From JACDQM01 sp044373315 (lineage in GTDB: Bacteria > Pseudomonadota > Gammaproteobacteria > Burkholderiales > Burkholderiaceae_C): DNA of 64,000 nucleotides. The stretch lies in contig NZ_JBILQK010000008.1 of NCBI RefSeq assembly GCF_044373315.1, positions 12,987 through 76,986 on the forward strand, in the 5' to 3' direction. Positions within the stretch are counted from its first letter, which is position 1. Every line of letters begins with the position of its first letter. Both the position numbers and the translations under genes were made by a program. Below, piece after piece: positions 1 to 10,717 of the stretch. Under the pieces are notes generated by a model, which was not told the DNA's origin, ran no database searches, and saw only the letters and a list, made by a program, of their open reading frames with translations.

Positions 1-575
1 AAGCTGTAGACGACCTCGCTGCCCTGCAGTACGGGCACACCCATCGCCAGCACCGGCCTTCCCACCACCGGCCCAGGAAACAAATCCGTCAGCACGGTCT
101 CGCCGCGGCTGAAGACCTGCCCGATCTGTGCGGGCGTGCCTGTCTGTGGCAGCGCGCTGCCCCAGGGTCTGACCGTGTTCATCACCTGTCGGCCCGCCCT
201 GTCGGTGAGCACGTAGTTGTAGACCGTCTGGGTCTCCAGTGCAGCGCCGGCCACACTGCGGAAGCGTTCAAGCTGGCCCTCGCGCAGCGCCTCGGATGTC
301 GCCAACACCCTGAGCCCCGATTCAATGGCTGAGAACTCGCTGTCGAGCTGGGCGCCGATGCGCCGCGCCAGAACCTCGGCTTCGCTGTAGAGCGCCTGCC
401 GCTTCAGCTGCAGGTTCATCAGGGCCAGGTAGATCGACACCAGCAGTGCCGGCAGCGCGCACAGCAGCACCAGCAGGGCCAGGCTCTGCCGCAACGAGAG
501 CTTGCGCGCGCGCAGCGTGGACAGGGCCTCGCTGCCCACGCGAGCATCCAGGCGAGCCCGTCCCTCGTGCTTCAC
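1..575 (-). CDS. Membrane-bound sensor protein, N-terminal part (runs off the window)
   Basis: A GTG start at 573-575, preceded by a GAGGAG ribosome site, opens a frame that leaves the window at base 1, so the C-terminal output domain is not visible. The visible 191 residues have a basic N-terminus, one strong membrane segment (about residues 31-52, rich in Leu/Ala) and then a soluble helical region with a V-Y-N-Y-V-L-T-D-R-A-G stretch. This is typical of an extracytoplasmic dCACHE-like sensing domain of a chemoreceptor, histidine kinase or diguanylate cyclase. The output class cannot be decided here. It faces the large hybrid kinase in the same orientation but 400 bases away, with one small gene between. 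Confidence 0.6.
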   Translation of the reverse strand, partial: MKHEGRARLDARVGSEALSTLRARKLSLRQSLALLVLLCALPALLVSIYLALMNLQLKRQALYSEAEVLARRIGAQLDSEFSAIESGLRVLATSEALREGQLERFRSVAGAALETQTVYNYVLTDRAGRQVMNTVRPWGSALPQTGTPAQIGQVFSRGETVLTDLFPGPVVGRPVLAMGVPVLQGSEVVYS

Positions 576-715
576 GTTCGCTCTCCTCAGAAGACTTTGC
601 CCCCAGGCTGGCAGGTGGCGCCACCTCATCACCCTGCAACGGCAGGGCAGACAGATGGAACGGCAGGTCGGCCTGAGTCTAACGAAGTCGGCCGCCGCCT
701 CCAGCAGTGGCGGGC

Positions 716-925
716 TCAGTCGTCAAGCATCAGCAGGGCTTCGTCGCGCCAGTAGGCGACCGCCGCAAAGTAGCCTTCCCACACGCAGCCATTGCAGCCC
801 CGGCCGCAGCAGCTGGTCGGCTCGGGCGGTGCCTCACGCAGTTCGAGGCCGCGCGCCGCGGCGCGTTGCATCAGGTGATCGAGCACCGCCTGGGCGGTCT
901 CACGGTCAGTGATCGGAAAGTCCAC
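716..925 (-). CDS. Oxidoreductase-like domain small protein (PF09791 type)
   Basis: A 69-residue protein with the compact cysteine signature CCGRGCNGCVWEGYF in its C-terminal half. This is the hallmark of the short 'oxidoreductase-like' family found as stand-alone proteins in Proteobacteria and fused to other domains in eukaryotes. The four clustered cysteines could bind a metal or an Fe-S cluster; the biochemical role of the family is not established. The start is GTG at 923-925, which gives the usual family length. It lies upstream of nothing obviously related and is followed on the same strand by the sensor gene that leaves the window. Confidence 0.7.
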   Translation of the reverse strand: MDFPITDRETAQAVLDHLMQRAAARGLELREAPPEPTSCCGRGCNGCVWEGYFAAVAYWRDEALLMLDD

Positions 926-974
926 GGAATCTCGGGTCTCGAAAGGTCGGAGGCGCGAGCATAGCCGGCTCCCT

Positions 975-3900
975 TCAAGCCGCTAGATCGAGCAGCGCCT
1001 GCGCCGTGGCGAAATCCAGCGCCTGCACTGCTTCGCTCAAGCGACCGAACTGCACGTCGCCGATGCGCTGCTGCAGGCCCGGCCCCAGTCGTTCGAACAG
1101 TTCCAGCGCGGCCATGTCCTGCTGCCCGAGCAGGGTATGCAGGCTTTGCAGATCGCCAGCCGACAGGGCAACAGGCTCGCTGCGCTCCGCCGCCCGCTGC
1201 GCGTCGGCATGCAGCCCGGCCAACGCCGGTTGAGCCGCCGCGGCCAGCTGTTCAAGCGCCTGCGCCATGGCCTGCAGGGCCGGCACGGCATCGCGGCCTT
1301 GCATCAAGGCCTGCTCGGCCTCGGCAGCGCAGTGCTGCAAGGCTTGTGCGCCCAGCAGGCCAGCCGTGCCACGGAGCTTGTGCAGCTGGGCCGCTCGCGC
1401 CTGCCGCAGGGGCACCGTCTCCAGGCCTTCAGCGCGGGTCAGCGCCGGGCCATCGGTTTCCTGCAGAAGGCGCTCCAGCATGCGCAGGAACAAGGCCGCA
1501 TCACCGCCCAGGCGCGCGGCCACCTCGGCCGAGCTGATGCCCTCGATCGGCGGCCAGCCCTGCGGCAGCGCCGGACTGCTGCGCGCTGCTGAGCCCAGCT
1601 GAAGCACGCTGCCGCGCACCCGCTCCACCGCGCTGCGCACAGCGCGAATGAGCCGCTGCGGCTCCAGCGGCTTGGTAAGGAAGTCGTTCATGCCCGCCGC
1701 CTCGGCGCGGCGGCGCTCTTCTCCGAGGGCGCCAGCCGTCAGCGCCAGCACCGGCAACTGCGTCAAGCCGAGCTCGGTGCGGAGCCGCCGGGTAGCCTCG
1801 TGGCCATCCATCTCGGGCATCTGCACATCCATCAGAACGACATCGAAAGCCTGCGGCTGTGCCTGCAGCAGGTCCAGCGCGATGCGGCCATTGCCTGCGG
1901 TTCGGACCTGGGCACCTTCGCGCTGCAGCAGGCGTGTCGCCACTTCGAGATTGATCTCGCTGTCATCGACCACAAGCACGCGCACGCCCTCGAGCCACCG
2001 GGCCCCGATCGCGTCCAGCCGCGTCGCTGCCACCACACGGCTGGTCGTACCGGTGTAGCGTGCGATGCCCTTGTTCACCGCGTCAAACAGCTCGGACGCG
2101 CTCAAGGGCTTGGTCAGCACCTCGTCGATCACAGGCTTGTTCTCCTGGCAGGCTTCGATCGTGCTGCGCAGGCTCTCGCGCTCGTGCGAAGAAACGATCA
2201 GCGCAGCGGGAACTCGGTCAGCGCCCTGCTCGCTCAACAGGGCCTGCAAGGCTTGCAGCCCGTCCATACCCGGCATCTGCCAATCCACCAGCAGGGCGTC
2301 AGGTGCGAGCTGTCCGCGCGCCCGGCGCGCGCGGAAGTGGGCCAGCATCTGCTCGCCACCCTCCAGCGCGGTGACCTGCCAGCCCAGTGATCGGCAGAGG
2401 CCCGCCATCAGCTCGCGGTCGCGGGGGTTGTCGTCGACCAGCAGGACGTCGATGCCGGCCAAGGTCGATTCCGAAGCAATGGCCAGTGTGGCTGTCTCGA
2501 AAGGCAGCTTCACGGTGAAGGTGCTGCCCTCGCCAAGCCGGCTCTGCACTTCGACATCACCGCCCATCATGCGCGCCAGACGGCGCACGATCGACAAGCC
2601 CAGGCCGGTACCCCCGAAGCGGCGCGTGGTCGATGCATCCGCCTGCGAGAAGGGGTCGAAGAGCTGTGGCAAAACCTCGGGCGCGATGCCGATGCCGCTG
2701 TCGCTGACGCTCCATCGCAGCCAGGTGTGATCCTGCGCATCCGTCTCGGGCTCGACGCTCACACGCACCTCACCGCGCTCGGTGAACTTGAGCGCATTGC
2801 TGATCAGATTGGAGAGGATCTGGCGCAGACGCAGCGCATCGCCCATCACCGCTGGCGGCAGCGCAGCCCTGCCATCCACGCGCAGATCGACGGACTTGGC
2901 CTCAGCTTGCGCAGAGAACAAGGCCGCCAGCTCGCCCAGCAGCTCGGCCGGGCTGAACGGCGCTGTCTCCAGCTGCATCTCGCCAGCCTCGATCTTGGCC
3001 AGATCCAGCACGTCATTGATGATGCCCAGCAAGGAACGGCCGGCAATCTGCAGCTTGCCCAGCAGCTGGCGCTGATCCGCGTCCAGCCCCGTGTGCTCCA
3101 GCAGGTGCGAGATGCCGATCACCGCATTCATCGGCGTGCGGATCTCGTGGCTCATATTGGCCAGGAACATGCTCTTGGCCGCGTTGGCCTGCTCCGCCAC
3201 ATCCCGGGCATGCAGCAGCGCCGCCTCGAAGCGCTTGCGCTCGGAGACATCCTGCGCAATGCCCAGATAGCCGGTGATCACGCCAGCCGCATCGCGCATC
3301 GCCGTCACCACCAGCGAGACTGGCAGCACCTGGCCGTCCTTGCGCACATAGCTCCACTCACGGGTCTCCGCGCCCTCAAGCTCGGGCTTGTGCACGAAGA
3401 CGCGGAAGCCCTCGATGGGCATGCCGTACTCGGCGCTCAGCGTTGCAGCACGCACCTGCAGCTCCTGCGGCAGGTGCAGCGCCGCGGGCGAGGTCTTGCC
3501 GACCATGTCCTGCGCCGCATGGCCCAGCAGGCGCTCCGCGCCGGCATTGAAGATCGTGATCGTGCCTTGCGGATCCGTCGCAATGATGGCCAGCTCGGTG
3601 GCCGCGCGCAGCACGCTGGCCAACAGCCCCGCCACACGCCGCAGCTCCAGCTCGGCGGTCTTGATCGCAGTGATGTCTTGCTGCGTGCCGTACATCCATT
3701 CAGGCTGGCCGTCGGCGGTGCGGCTCGCCAGCCGACCGCGGGTGTGTACCCAGACCCATTCACCCGACTTGTGGCGCATGCGGTACTCGCAGGCGTAGTA
3801 GGGCTGTTCGCCCTTCAGGTGCAAGCGCAGCCGTTGCTGGGCGATCGGTGCATCGTCGGGATGGCTGAGCTTCAACCAGGTCGTCACACTGAAAGGCAGT

Positions 3901-5897
3901 AGCTCATCCAGGCGATAGCCGAGCTTCTCCGCATAGCGCTCGTCCAGGGTGATTTCGCCACTGTGCAGATTCCAGGCCCAGGTGCCGACATCGGTGCCCT
4001 CGATCACATTGGCCAGGCGCTGGCGCTCGGCGGCCAGTGCGCGCCGGCTGACCATGACCTCGGTGGTGTCGTGCACGATCACGTAGAAGCCGCGCACCTG
4101 GCCCTCCGCCACATCGGGCAGATACTGAGCCAGCGTGTGACGCTCCCCGTCGCCGCCGGGCCGCTGCAAGGTGTACTCGAAGTGCTGGGGCTCACCGCGC
4201 AGCGCCGCTTCCACACGTGGCCGCAACTTGGCGAAGAGGGGCTCGCCCACCAGCGCGGGCATGGTCATGCCGCGCACCTTGTCCGGCGGAATGCCAAACC
4301 AGGACAGGTAGGCTTGATTGGCCACGCGGTTGCACAGCTGGGCATCCCAGTAGCCGATCAACGAGGGCACGGAGTCCAGCACCGTCTGCATATCGCGCCG
4401 CGCCGCATCCAGCTCCGCCGTGCGCTCGACCACCTGCTGCTCCAGGCTCTGGCTGAAATCCTGCAGGCGGCGCTCGGCATCCTTTCGCTCGCGGATATCG
4501 CGCATCAGCAGCGCCAGACCGATGACCCGGCCGCCGCGCGAACGGATGGCACTGGCGGTGATAGAGAGGTCAATGCTGTGGCCGTCCGCGTCGCGGCGGG
4601 TGGAATCGAACGGCGGCAGGCGGTCGCCCCGCACGATTCGCGCCAGCAGCTCGGCGTCTTCGTGGCTGCGCCCATCTTCCAGCAGCAGGCTGGCCAAGGG
4701 CTTGCCCAGCGCCTGCGCCGCGCTGTAACCGAACAGCTGATCGGCAGCCCGGTTCCAAAGGATGACGCGACCGTCCAGGCCCTCGCCGATGATGGCATCG
4801 GCCGAGTTCTCGATGATGGTGGCCAGCTGCGCCTGCTGGTCGGCATGCTGGCGCGCACGGGCACGGCTGGCGCGGATCACGCCGACCAGGGCCGCCAGCA
4901 GCAAGGTGGACAGCAGACCCGCCAGGAACACCGTGCCCGGCCGGGTCTGGTTCAACCGCTCAACAAAGCTCGGTCTGGCGTGCAGCTCGATCACCCAGCG
5001 TCGACCCAGCACCTCTTGCACGCTGCGCATCAGCAGGCCGGTGTCCTGGCCGACGGAGTCCCGCTCAGTACCGGCCAACTCGGCCGAATCGAACACCAAC
5101 TCACCCGACTGGCCGGCCTTGCCCGCGCTGATGTCCAGCAATCGAATGTCATAGCTGGCGCCGGCAATGCCGAAGTCCGACAGCACCTCCTTCAGTGCCA
5201 GCGGCGCATAGGTCCAGCCCAGTGTGGCGGCCTCGCGCTGCGCTGACGTCTGCAGCGGCATGCCGGCGCTGTAGACCGGCAGCAGCAGCAGCAGCGAGCG
5301 CTGCTTCTCGCCCTCCAGCTGCACCAGCGTGATCGGACCGGACAGCGTGGGCTCACCGCTGCGCATCGCGGACAGCGCCGCCTGCCGGCGGTTGGTCTCG
5401 GAGGCAATGTCCAGGCCCACGGCCGCCCTGTTGCGCTCAACCGGCTCGATGTACTGGATGACAAAGCGCTCACCCTCATGCGGGCCCAACTCGCGGATCG
5501 CGAATTCAGGCCAGCCATCGGCCCTGGCGCGTGCCGTGAAGCGCGCCTCCAGCTCACGCGGCACGCGGCGGATGAAGCCGAATCCCCGGGCGCCCGGAAA
5601 CTCGTGCTCCACATCCCGGGTGCGGCTGTAGCGCTGGAACTGCTCGCGCGTCAGCACCTCGCCACCCGCCAGGGCCACGGCACCACGCGCGCCGCGCAGG
5701 CCATAGGCATACAGGCGCATGCGCTGAAGCAGCTGATCACTGACCAGCTCAGCCTGCTCGGCAAAGCTCTCCTGCGCCTGCTGCCGGTTGTGAAAGTCCT
5801 GGCTCCAGGCGGCCACCAGGCTCAGGCACAGGCCCAGCACCAGCGCGGCAGCCGACCAGGCCAACACGCGGGCGTTTTCATTCGACCTTCTCGGCAT
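975..5897 (-). CDS. CHASE/multi-PAS hybrid sensor histidine kinase with two receiver domains and HPt
   Basis: A 1640-residue multidomain phosphorelay kinase of the inner membrane. Reading N to C: a membrane helix at about 12-32; a periplasmic CHASE domain (about 60-290, with RGARGAV and PGARGFGFIRRV); a second membrane helix near 325-345; four consecutive PAS/PAC units (about 355-890) separated by a short coiled coil; a HisKA box with the phospho-acceptor His near 917 (MSHEIRTPMNA); an HATPase_c domain (DSGIGI, GGTGLGLSI); receiver 1 with Asp near 1204 (LLVDWQMP); receiver 2 with Asp near 1357 (VLMDVQMP); and a C-terminal HPt with His near 1506 (HKLRGTAGLLG). The whole His-Asp-His-Asp relay is therefore present in one chain, except the final effector. 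No DNA-binding output is encoded nearby, so the partner is unknown. The family is BarA/ArcB/TorS-like in architecture; the ligand of CHASE is not predictable. Confidence 0.93.
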   Translation of the reverse strand: MPRRSNENARVLAWSAAALVLGLCLSLVAAWSQDFHNRQQAQESFAEQAELVSDQLLQRMRLYAYGLRGARGAVALAGGEVLTREQFQRYSRTRDVEHEFPGARGFGFIRRVPRELEARFTARARADGWPEFAIRELGPHEGERFVIQYIEPVERNRAAVGLDIASETNRRQAALSAMRSGEPTLSGPITLVQLEGEKQRSLLLLLPVYSAGMPLQTSAQREAATLGWTYAPLALKEVLSDFGIAGASYDIRLLDISAGKAGQSGELVFDSAELAGTERDSVGQDTGLLMRSVQEVLGRRWVIELHARPSFVERLNQTRPGTVFLAGLLSTLLLAALVGVIRASRARARQHADQQAQLATIIENSADAIIGEGLDGRVILWNRAADQLFGYSAAQALGKPLASLLLEDGRSHEDAELLARIVRGDRLPPFDSTRRDADGHSIDLSITASAIRSRGGRVIGLALLMRDIRERKDAERRLQDFSQSLEQQVVERTAELDAARRDMQTVLDSVPSLIGYWDAQLCNRVANQAYLSWFGIPPDKVRGMTMPALVGEPLFAKLRPRVEAALRGEPQHFEYTLQRPGGDGERHTLAQYLPDVAEGQVRGFYVIVHDTTEVMVSRRALAAERQRLANVIEGTDVGTWAWNLHSGEITLDERYAEKLGYRLDELLPFSVTTWLKLSHPDDAPIAQQRLRLHLKGEQPYYACEYRMRHKSGEWVWVHTRGRLASRTADGQPEWMYGTQQDITAIKTAELELRRVAGLLASVLRAATELAIIATDPQGTITIFNAGAERLLGHAAQDMVGKTSPAALHLPQELQVRAATLSAEYGMPIEGFRVFVHKPELEGAETREWSYVRKDGQVLPVSLVVTAMRDAAGVITGYLGIAQDVSERKRFEAALLHARDVAEQANAAKSMFLANMSHEIRTPMNAVIGISHLLEHTGLDADQRQLLGKLQIAGRSLLGIINDVLDLAKIEAGEMQLETAPFSPAELLGELAALFSAQAEAKSVDLRVDGRAALPPAVMGDALRLRQILSNLISNALKFTERGEVRVSVEPETDAQDHTWLRWSVSDSGIGIAPEVLPQLFDPFSQADASTTRRFGGTGLGLSIVRRLARMMGGDVEVQSRLGEGSTFTVKLPFETATLAIASESTLAGIDVLLVDDNPRDRELMAGLCRSLGWQVTALEGGEQMLAHFRARRARGQLAPDALLVDWQMPGMDGLQALQALLSEQGADRVPAALIVSSHERESLRSTIEACQENKPVIDEVLTKPLSASELFDAVNKGIARYTGTTSRVVAATRLDAIGARWLEGVRVLVVDDSEINLEVATRLLQREGAQVRTAGNGRIALDLLQAQPQAFDVVLMDVQMPEMDGHEATRRLRTELGLTQLPVLALTAGALGEERRRAEAAGMNDFLTKPLEPQRLIRAVRSAVERVRGSVLQLGSAARSSPALPQGWPPIEGISSAEVAARLGGDAALFLRMLERLLQETDGPALTRAEGLETVPLRQARAAQLHKLRGTAGLLGAQALQHCAAEAEQALMQGRDAVPALQAMAQALEQLAAAAQPALAGLHADAQRAAERSEPVALSAGDLQSLHTLLGQQDMAALELFERLGPGLQQRIGDVQFGRLSEAVQALDFATAQALLDLAA

Positions 5898-5985
5898 TGG
5901 AGCGATTCGCGGCTGCGGGGTGCGATCAGTGGCAGGTCATCCAAGTATCGGTCACAGCCAGGCGGGCCAGCGCGGTCCGCGCGGC

Positions 5986-6344
5986 TCAGACGCAGGCGCG
6001 CTGGCGCAGACGCTGCGCGAATGCCTCGACCTCGCCTGGCACCGCGGGGCGGCGTTCCGTCAGGTCGGCAAGCAAGGCGCGCAGCAGACGTCGCAAGGTC
6101 TCGGGCTGCGGCGTCAGCGGGCCAGCGAAGTGCACCTGCTGCTCGTCGAGCAGCACCAGCGTCGGAAAGGTCTCGACATCGAAATCGCCCACCAGTGCAG
6201 CCTCGTCCTCGATGTCGATCCAGTGCAATTGCAAGGCAACGCCGTCGGCGGCGACCTCGGCGCCCACCTCGTTCAGCACCGGCTCATAGGCCTCGCACAG
6301 CCGGCACCAGGCTGCGCACAGACAGGCCAGTTGAAGCTGGGCCA

Positions 6345-6345
<1 letters not shown>
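5986..6345 (-). CDS. Thioredoxin-like protein with WCxxC active site
   Basis: A 119-residue thioredoxin-fold protein. The redox motif W-C-R-L-C lies at residues 13-17 (C14, C17), directly at the N-terminus, followed by the expected FPTLVLLD strand containing the cis-Pro. The R-L dipeptide between the cysteines differs from the GP of classical thioredoxin, so the redox potential and partner are probably specialised. It has no signal peptide and is likely cytoplasmic. Its ATG overlaps the TGA of the upstream cysK (bases 6343-6347), implying translational coupling. This hints at a role in thiol/sulfur handling, though that is inference from position. Confidence 0.8.
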
Positions 6346-7334
<989 letters not shown>

Positions 7335-7432
7335 GCTCGGGCCTCGCTTTTCAGGGAAAGCAAGCGTAGCCAGCGAGCCGCCGCCGGTCAAAGAACGAAT
7401 CGTTGCTTCGATATGCGCGCCAGCGATGAAGC

Positions 7433-8119
7433 TCAGTACAGCGTCTGCTGCTGACGGGCGGGCAGCGCGGCGTCATAGGCCTGCGCATCGAAGCCAGCGC
7501 TCAAGGCCGCAATGATGCTGCCGGTCGACGGCAGGCTGGCCCGCTCGACCTGCGCCGCCGGGTCCCACAGCCCCGAGCGCTTGACGGCGCGGGCGCACTG
7601 GAAGAAGACCTTGTGCACCTCGACCACCAGCACCGAGCGCGGCAGCCTGCTTTCACCGTCCGGACCAGCCACGGCAAAGCGCTGCAGCAGCGCCGGTGCG
7701 GCGCTGAGCCGACCGCGGCCCATCACGCGGAAGGCCTCGCCGAAGCCAGGAATCAGGAACAGCAGGGACAGTTCGGGATCGCTGAGCAGATTGCGCAGGC
7801 TGTCGATGCGGTTGTTGCCGCGGCGGTCGGGCATCAAGAGCGTGCGCCCTTCATCGACCACCTCCACCAGCGTGCCCGGCGCATCGCCGCGCGGCGAGGT
7901 ATCGATGCGGCCGGTCTGCGCGTCACGCGTGGCCAACACGCAGAAGGGCGAGGCCTCGATGAACGGGCGGTACAGCGCATGGATGTGGTTGCACTCTTTG
8001 TCCAGCGTAGCTCGTGCAGCGGCGCCGGCCAGCGCCGGGTCGGGGTAGATCGCGCGCAGCGCGGCCAGATCGGCCAGGTCGTGGCGGCGGTCCAGCCAGG
8101 GTGCGTCGTCCTTGTTCAT
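7433..8119 (-). CDS. Pyridoxamine 5'-phosphate oxidase-family FMN protein (MSMEG_1061-like)
   Basis: A 228-residue split-barrel flavoprotein of the PPOX superfamily. The stretches FCVLATRDAQTGRIDTSPRGDAPG, LLMPDRRGNNRIDSLRNLL and LFLIPGFGEAFRVMGRGRL match the subgroup often annotated as 'MSMEG_1061 family FMN-dependent PPOX-type flavoprotein'. Members bind FMN or F420 and reduce small molecules; the physiological substrate is unknown. It is not PdxH itself, because the PLP-binding C-terminal signature is missing. It sits two bases downstream of the DUF4197 gene on the same strand, suggesting co-transcription. Confidence 0.82.
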   Translation of the reverse strand: MNKDDAPWLDRRHDLADLAALRAIYPDPALAGAAARATLDKECNHIHALYRPFIEASPFCVLATRDAQTGRIDTSPRGDAPGTLVEVVDEGRTLLMPDRRGNNRIDSLRNLLSDPELSLLFLIPGFGEAFRVMGRGRLSAAPALLQRFAVAGPDGESRLPRSVLVVEVHKVFFQCARAVKRSGLWDPAAQVERASLPSTGSIIAALSAGFDAQAYDAALPARQQQTLY

Positions 8120-8121
8120 CT

Positions 8122-8805
8122 TCAGAGTCCTCCGAAAACCTTCTTCAGGATGGCGCTGCCGCTGCCCACCGGGTCCTGGCGGATTTTCTTCTCCTCCTGG
8201 GCAATCATCAGGAACAGGCCGTCCAGCGCACGGCGCGTTACATAACTCTGTATGTTGGCATCCTCCGGCTTGACCAGGCCCAGACCCAGGGCCTTGCCGG
8301 CCACTGCGTTGTACTTGTCGGCCAGCGCCACCTTCTCGGTGCTGCGGGTGACGATGGGCAGGAACTTCTCGGTCAGCGGCGTGCGCGTCTTGACGGCGAA
8401 GAACTGCGTCACCGCATCGTCGCCACCGCGCAGGATCTTCAGCCCGTCTTCCACGCTCATGGACTTCACGGCATTGACCAGCAGCGGCCTGGCCTCAGGC
8501 ACCGCAGCCTCAGCGGCACGGTTCATCGCGGTGACCAGCTCATCCACGCGCTTGCCCTGGCCGGTGGCCTTCAGCACCTTGACGGCGTCCTTCAGATAGC
8601 CGGGCAGCTCGATGCGCACCAGCGGATTGCCCAGGAAACCGTCGTTGCGGCCCAGCTGGCTGACCGCCGCTGCCGCGCCGCGCTCCAGCGCCGCGCGGAT
8701 GCCGGACGCCGCATCGGTTTCGGTGAGGCCAGCAGCCTGCGCCGCGCTCAGGCCGAACGGCAGCGCCAGGGCGGCGCAGGTGAAGTGACGACGGTGCAGG
8801 GACAT
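8122..8805 (-). CDS. DUF4197 domain-containing exported protein
   Basis: A 227-residue protein with an N-terminal export signal (MSLHRRHFTCAALALPFGLSAAQA) followed by an all-helical DUF4197 region. Typical landmarks are LTETDAASGIRAALERGAAAAV near the mature N-terminus, VRIELPGYLKDAV, and the C-terminal YVTRRALDGLFLMIAQEEKKIRQDPVG ending in LKKVFGGL. The RR in the signal is probably coincidental rather than Tat. The ATG at 8803-8805 was chosen because it has an AGAAGAGG ribosome site upstream and starts the signal peptide; a longer frame begins 13 codons earlier. Function unknown; found in many periplasms. Confidence 0.85.
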   Translation of the reverse strand: MSLHRRHFTCAALALPFGLSAAQAAGLTETDAASGIRAALERGAAAAVSQLGRNDGFLGNPLVRIELPGYLKDAVKVLKATGQGKRVDELVTAMNRAAEAAVPEARPLLVNAVKSMSVEDGLKILRGGDDAVTQFFAVKTRTPLTEKFLPIVTRSTEKVALADKYNAVAGKALGLGLVKPEDANIQSYVTRRALDGLFLMIAQEEKKIRQDPVGSGSAILKKVFGGL

Positions 8806-8843
8806 GACGGGCCTCTTCTGAATCAGGAGGCCCGATCTTGCCA

Positions 8844-9989
8844 TCAGGCGACGCGCCGCCCTTGCACCAGCACCTCGCGCATCACCGGAAAGCCCTCCAC
8901 CTCGCCCACGCGCAACAGATCGGCGCGCAAGCCAGGTGCGATCTGGCCGCGGTCGTGCAGGCCGCAGGCCTGGGCCGGGTTCAGACTGACGACACGCATG
9001 GCCTCGGCGGGCGAGAAGCCGGCTTCACGCTGCAGGCGCCAGGCAGCTTGCAGCAGGCTGGTGGGCACATAGTCGGAAGACAGCATGTCCAGCACGCCTT
9101 CGCGCGCCAGCTCCACCGCTGCCACATTGCCCGAGTGCGAACCGCCGCGGATCACATTGGGTGCGCCGGCCACTGTCGCCAGCCCATGCTGCTTGGCATG
9201 GCGCGCTGCCAGCAGCGTGGTCGGGAACTCGCTCATCTGCGCGCCCAGCGCCACTGCCTCGTCCACATGGGCGATGGTGGTGTCGTCATGCGTGGCCAAG
9301 GCGACGCCATGCTGGCGTGCAAAGTCAGCAAACCAGGCGCGATTCGGCTCGGCGTACTCGGCCTGGCGCTGCGGTGCGATACGCACCTCTTCGTCGAACT
9401 GCGCATCGGTCCAGCCCTTCTTGCCGGTGTAATAGATGCGCGCATGCTCGATGTCGGTCCACTGGCGCTGGCCGGGCGTATGGTCCATCAGCGAGAGCAG
9501 CTTCAGGCGCGGATGGTGGGCGAAGGGCTCGAACAGCTCGCGCGCATTCGGTGCAGGCAGCTCGCAGCGGATGTGGATCAGGTGGTCGGCGCGCAGCGCA
9601 CCGGCCGCGTCAAGCTTGTCCAGCAGTGCCAGCACCTCGGCTTGGCTGCGCGCGCGAAAGCCCACGCCGTAAGGATCGCCCACACCGATTGCGTCGAACA
9701 CCGTAGTGATGCCGGCGGCCGCCACCTCGGCGTCATGCGCCTGCAGCGCGCCCAGCATCGGAAAGACGATCTTGGGACGCGGCGTGACATGTCGCTCGAG
9801 ATTGTCGGTATGCACCTCCACCAGGCCGGGCAGCAGCCAGTCGCCGCCCCAGTCCTCGGCCTGCGGCAGGCTGCTGCGGCCTTGCTCGACGGCGGCGATG
9901 CGGCCGTCCTCAATCAAGACCTGACCCTGAATGGTCTCGCCGGCCAGCACGATGCGGGCGTTGTGGATCAGTCGCTGGCGGCTCGTCAT
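8844..9989 (-). CDS. phnM: Alpha-D-ribose 1-methylphosphonate 5-triphosphate diphosphatase
   Basis: A 381-residue amidohydrolase-superfamily enzyme that releases pyrophosphate from the triphosphate made by PhnGHIL, giving ribose 1-methylphosphonate 5-phosphate, the PhnJ substrate. Visible metal-site elements are VEVHTDNLERHVTPRP near residues 54-70, the central LMDHTPGQRQ, ATHDDTT and APNVIRGGSHSGNV. The start is the ATG at 9987-9989, which overlaps the phnL stop by four bases. It is the last gene of the phnGHIJ-GNAT-KLM operon. phnN and phnP, which usually follow in enterics, are not found here or elsewhere in the window. Confidence 0.95.
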   Translation of the reverse strand: MTSRQRLIHNARIVLAGETIQGQVLIEDGRIAAVEQGRSSLPQAEDWGGDWLLPGLVEVHTDNLERHVTPRPKIVFPMLGALQAHDAEVAAAGITTVFDAIGVGDPYGVGFRARSQAEVLALLDKLDAAGALRADHLIHIRCELPAPNARELFEPFAHHPRLKLLSLMDHTPGQRQWTDIEHARIYYTGKKGWTDAQFDEEVRIAPQRQAEYAEPNRAWFADFARQHGVALATHDDTTIAHVDEAVALGAQMSEFPTTLLAARHAKQHGLATVAGAPNVIRGGSHSGNVAAVELAREGVLDMLSSDYVPTSLLQAAWRLQREAGFSPAEAMRVVSLNPAQACGLHDRGQIAPGLRADLLRVGEVEGFPVMREVLVQGRRVA

Positions 9990-10717
9990 GCAGCTTCCTT
10001 GTCGTGTTGATCGGGGGCAGGAGCGCCCATCGTATGGCAGCGGCTGGCCACCGCGTCGCGCACCTCCTCGTCGTGGAAGATGCCGACGATGGCAGTGCCG
10101 GCCGCCTTCGCTTCCTCGATCAGCTCGATCACCACACGGCGGTTCATCGCATCCAACGAGGCGGTGGGTTCGTCCAGCAGCAGCAGCTCGGCCGGCGCGA
10201 TGAAGCCACGCGCGATATTGACGCGCTGCTGCTCGCCGCCCGAGAAGGTGGCCGGCGGCAGACCCCACAGGCCCTGCGGCAGGTTCAACCGCGCCAGCAG
10301 ATCAGCAGCCTGCTCGCGGGCGCGCTGCTCGTCCGTCTCGCCAGCCGAGATCGCGCGCTCAGCCACCACCTCCAGCGCCGAGACGCGTGGCAGCACGCGC
10401 AAGAACTGGCTCACATAGGCCAGCGCGCGGCGGCGCAAGGCGATCACCTGCTGCGGCGCAGCCTTCACCAGGTCCAGCGTCGCGCCGTCCGCGGTGTTGA
10501 CGAGCAGCTGGCCGCCATCGGCGCCATAGCTGCCGTACAGGCACTTCATCAAGGTGCTTTTGCCTTGACCCGAAGGACCGACCAGGGCCAGGCATTCGCC
10601 GCGGGCGACCGTCATCGAGACCGCGTTCAGCACCGGCAGGCGCAGCCCCTCGCGCAGATGCAGCGTGAAGGTCTTGTGGAGGCCGCGCACATCGAGAACC
10701 GGCTGCTTGTACGTCAT
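9986..10717 (-). CDS. phnL: C-P lyase complex ABC-type ATPase PhnL
   Basis: A 243-residue ABC-class ATPase without a membrane partner, required with PhnG, H and I for coupling phosphonate to ATP at the ribose 1' position. Walker A is GPSGQGKST, the signature is FSGGEQQRVNIA, and Walker B runs LLLLDEPTASLD. The H-loop is in GIFHDEEV. The Q replacing the usual S/C in the Walker A loop is within normal variation. Start and stop overlap both neighbours by four bases (phnK upstream, phnM downstream), as expected for a stoichiometric complex. Confidence 0.95.
   Translation of the reverse strand: MTYKQPVLDVRGLHKTFTLHLREGLRLPVLNAVSMTVARGECLALVGPSGQGKSTLMKCLYGSYGADGGQLLVNTADGATLDLVKAAPQQVIALRRRALAYVSQFLRVLPRVSALEVVAERAISAGETDEQRAREQAADLLARLNLPQGLWGLPPATFSGGEQQRVNIARGFIAPAELLLLDEPTASLDAMNRRVVIELIEEAKAAGTAIVGIFHDEEVRDAVASRCHTMGAPAPDQHDKEAA

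Noticed and set aside
2727..3902. Plus-strand open frame opposite the PAS/HisKA region of the hybrid kinase
   Set aside because: Antisense shadow; the minus-strand protein shows a full phosphorelay architecture.
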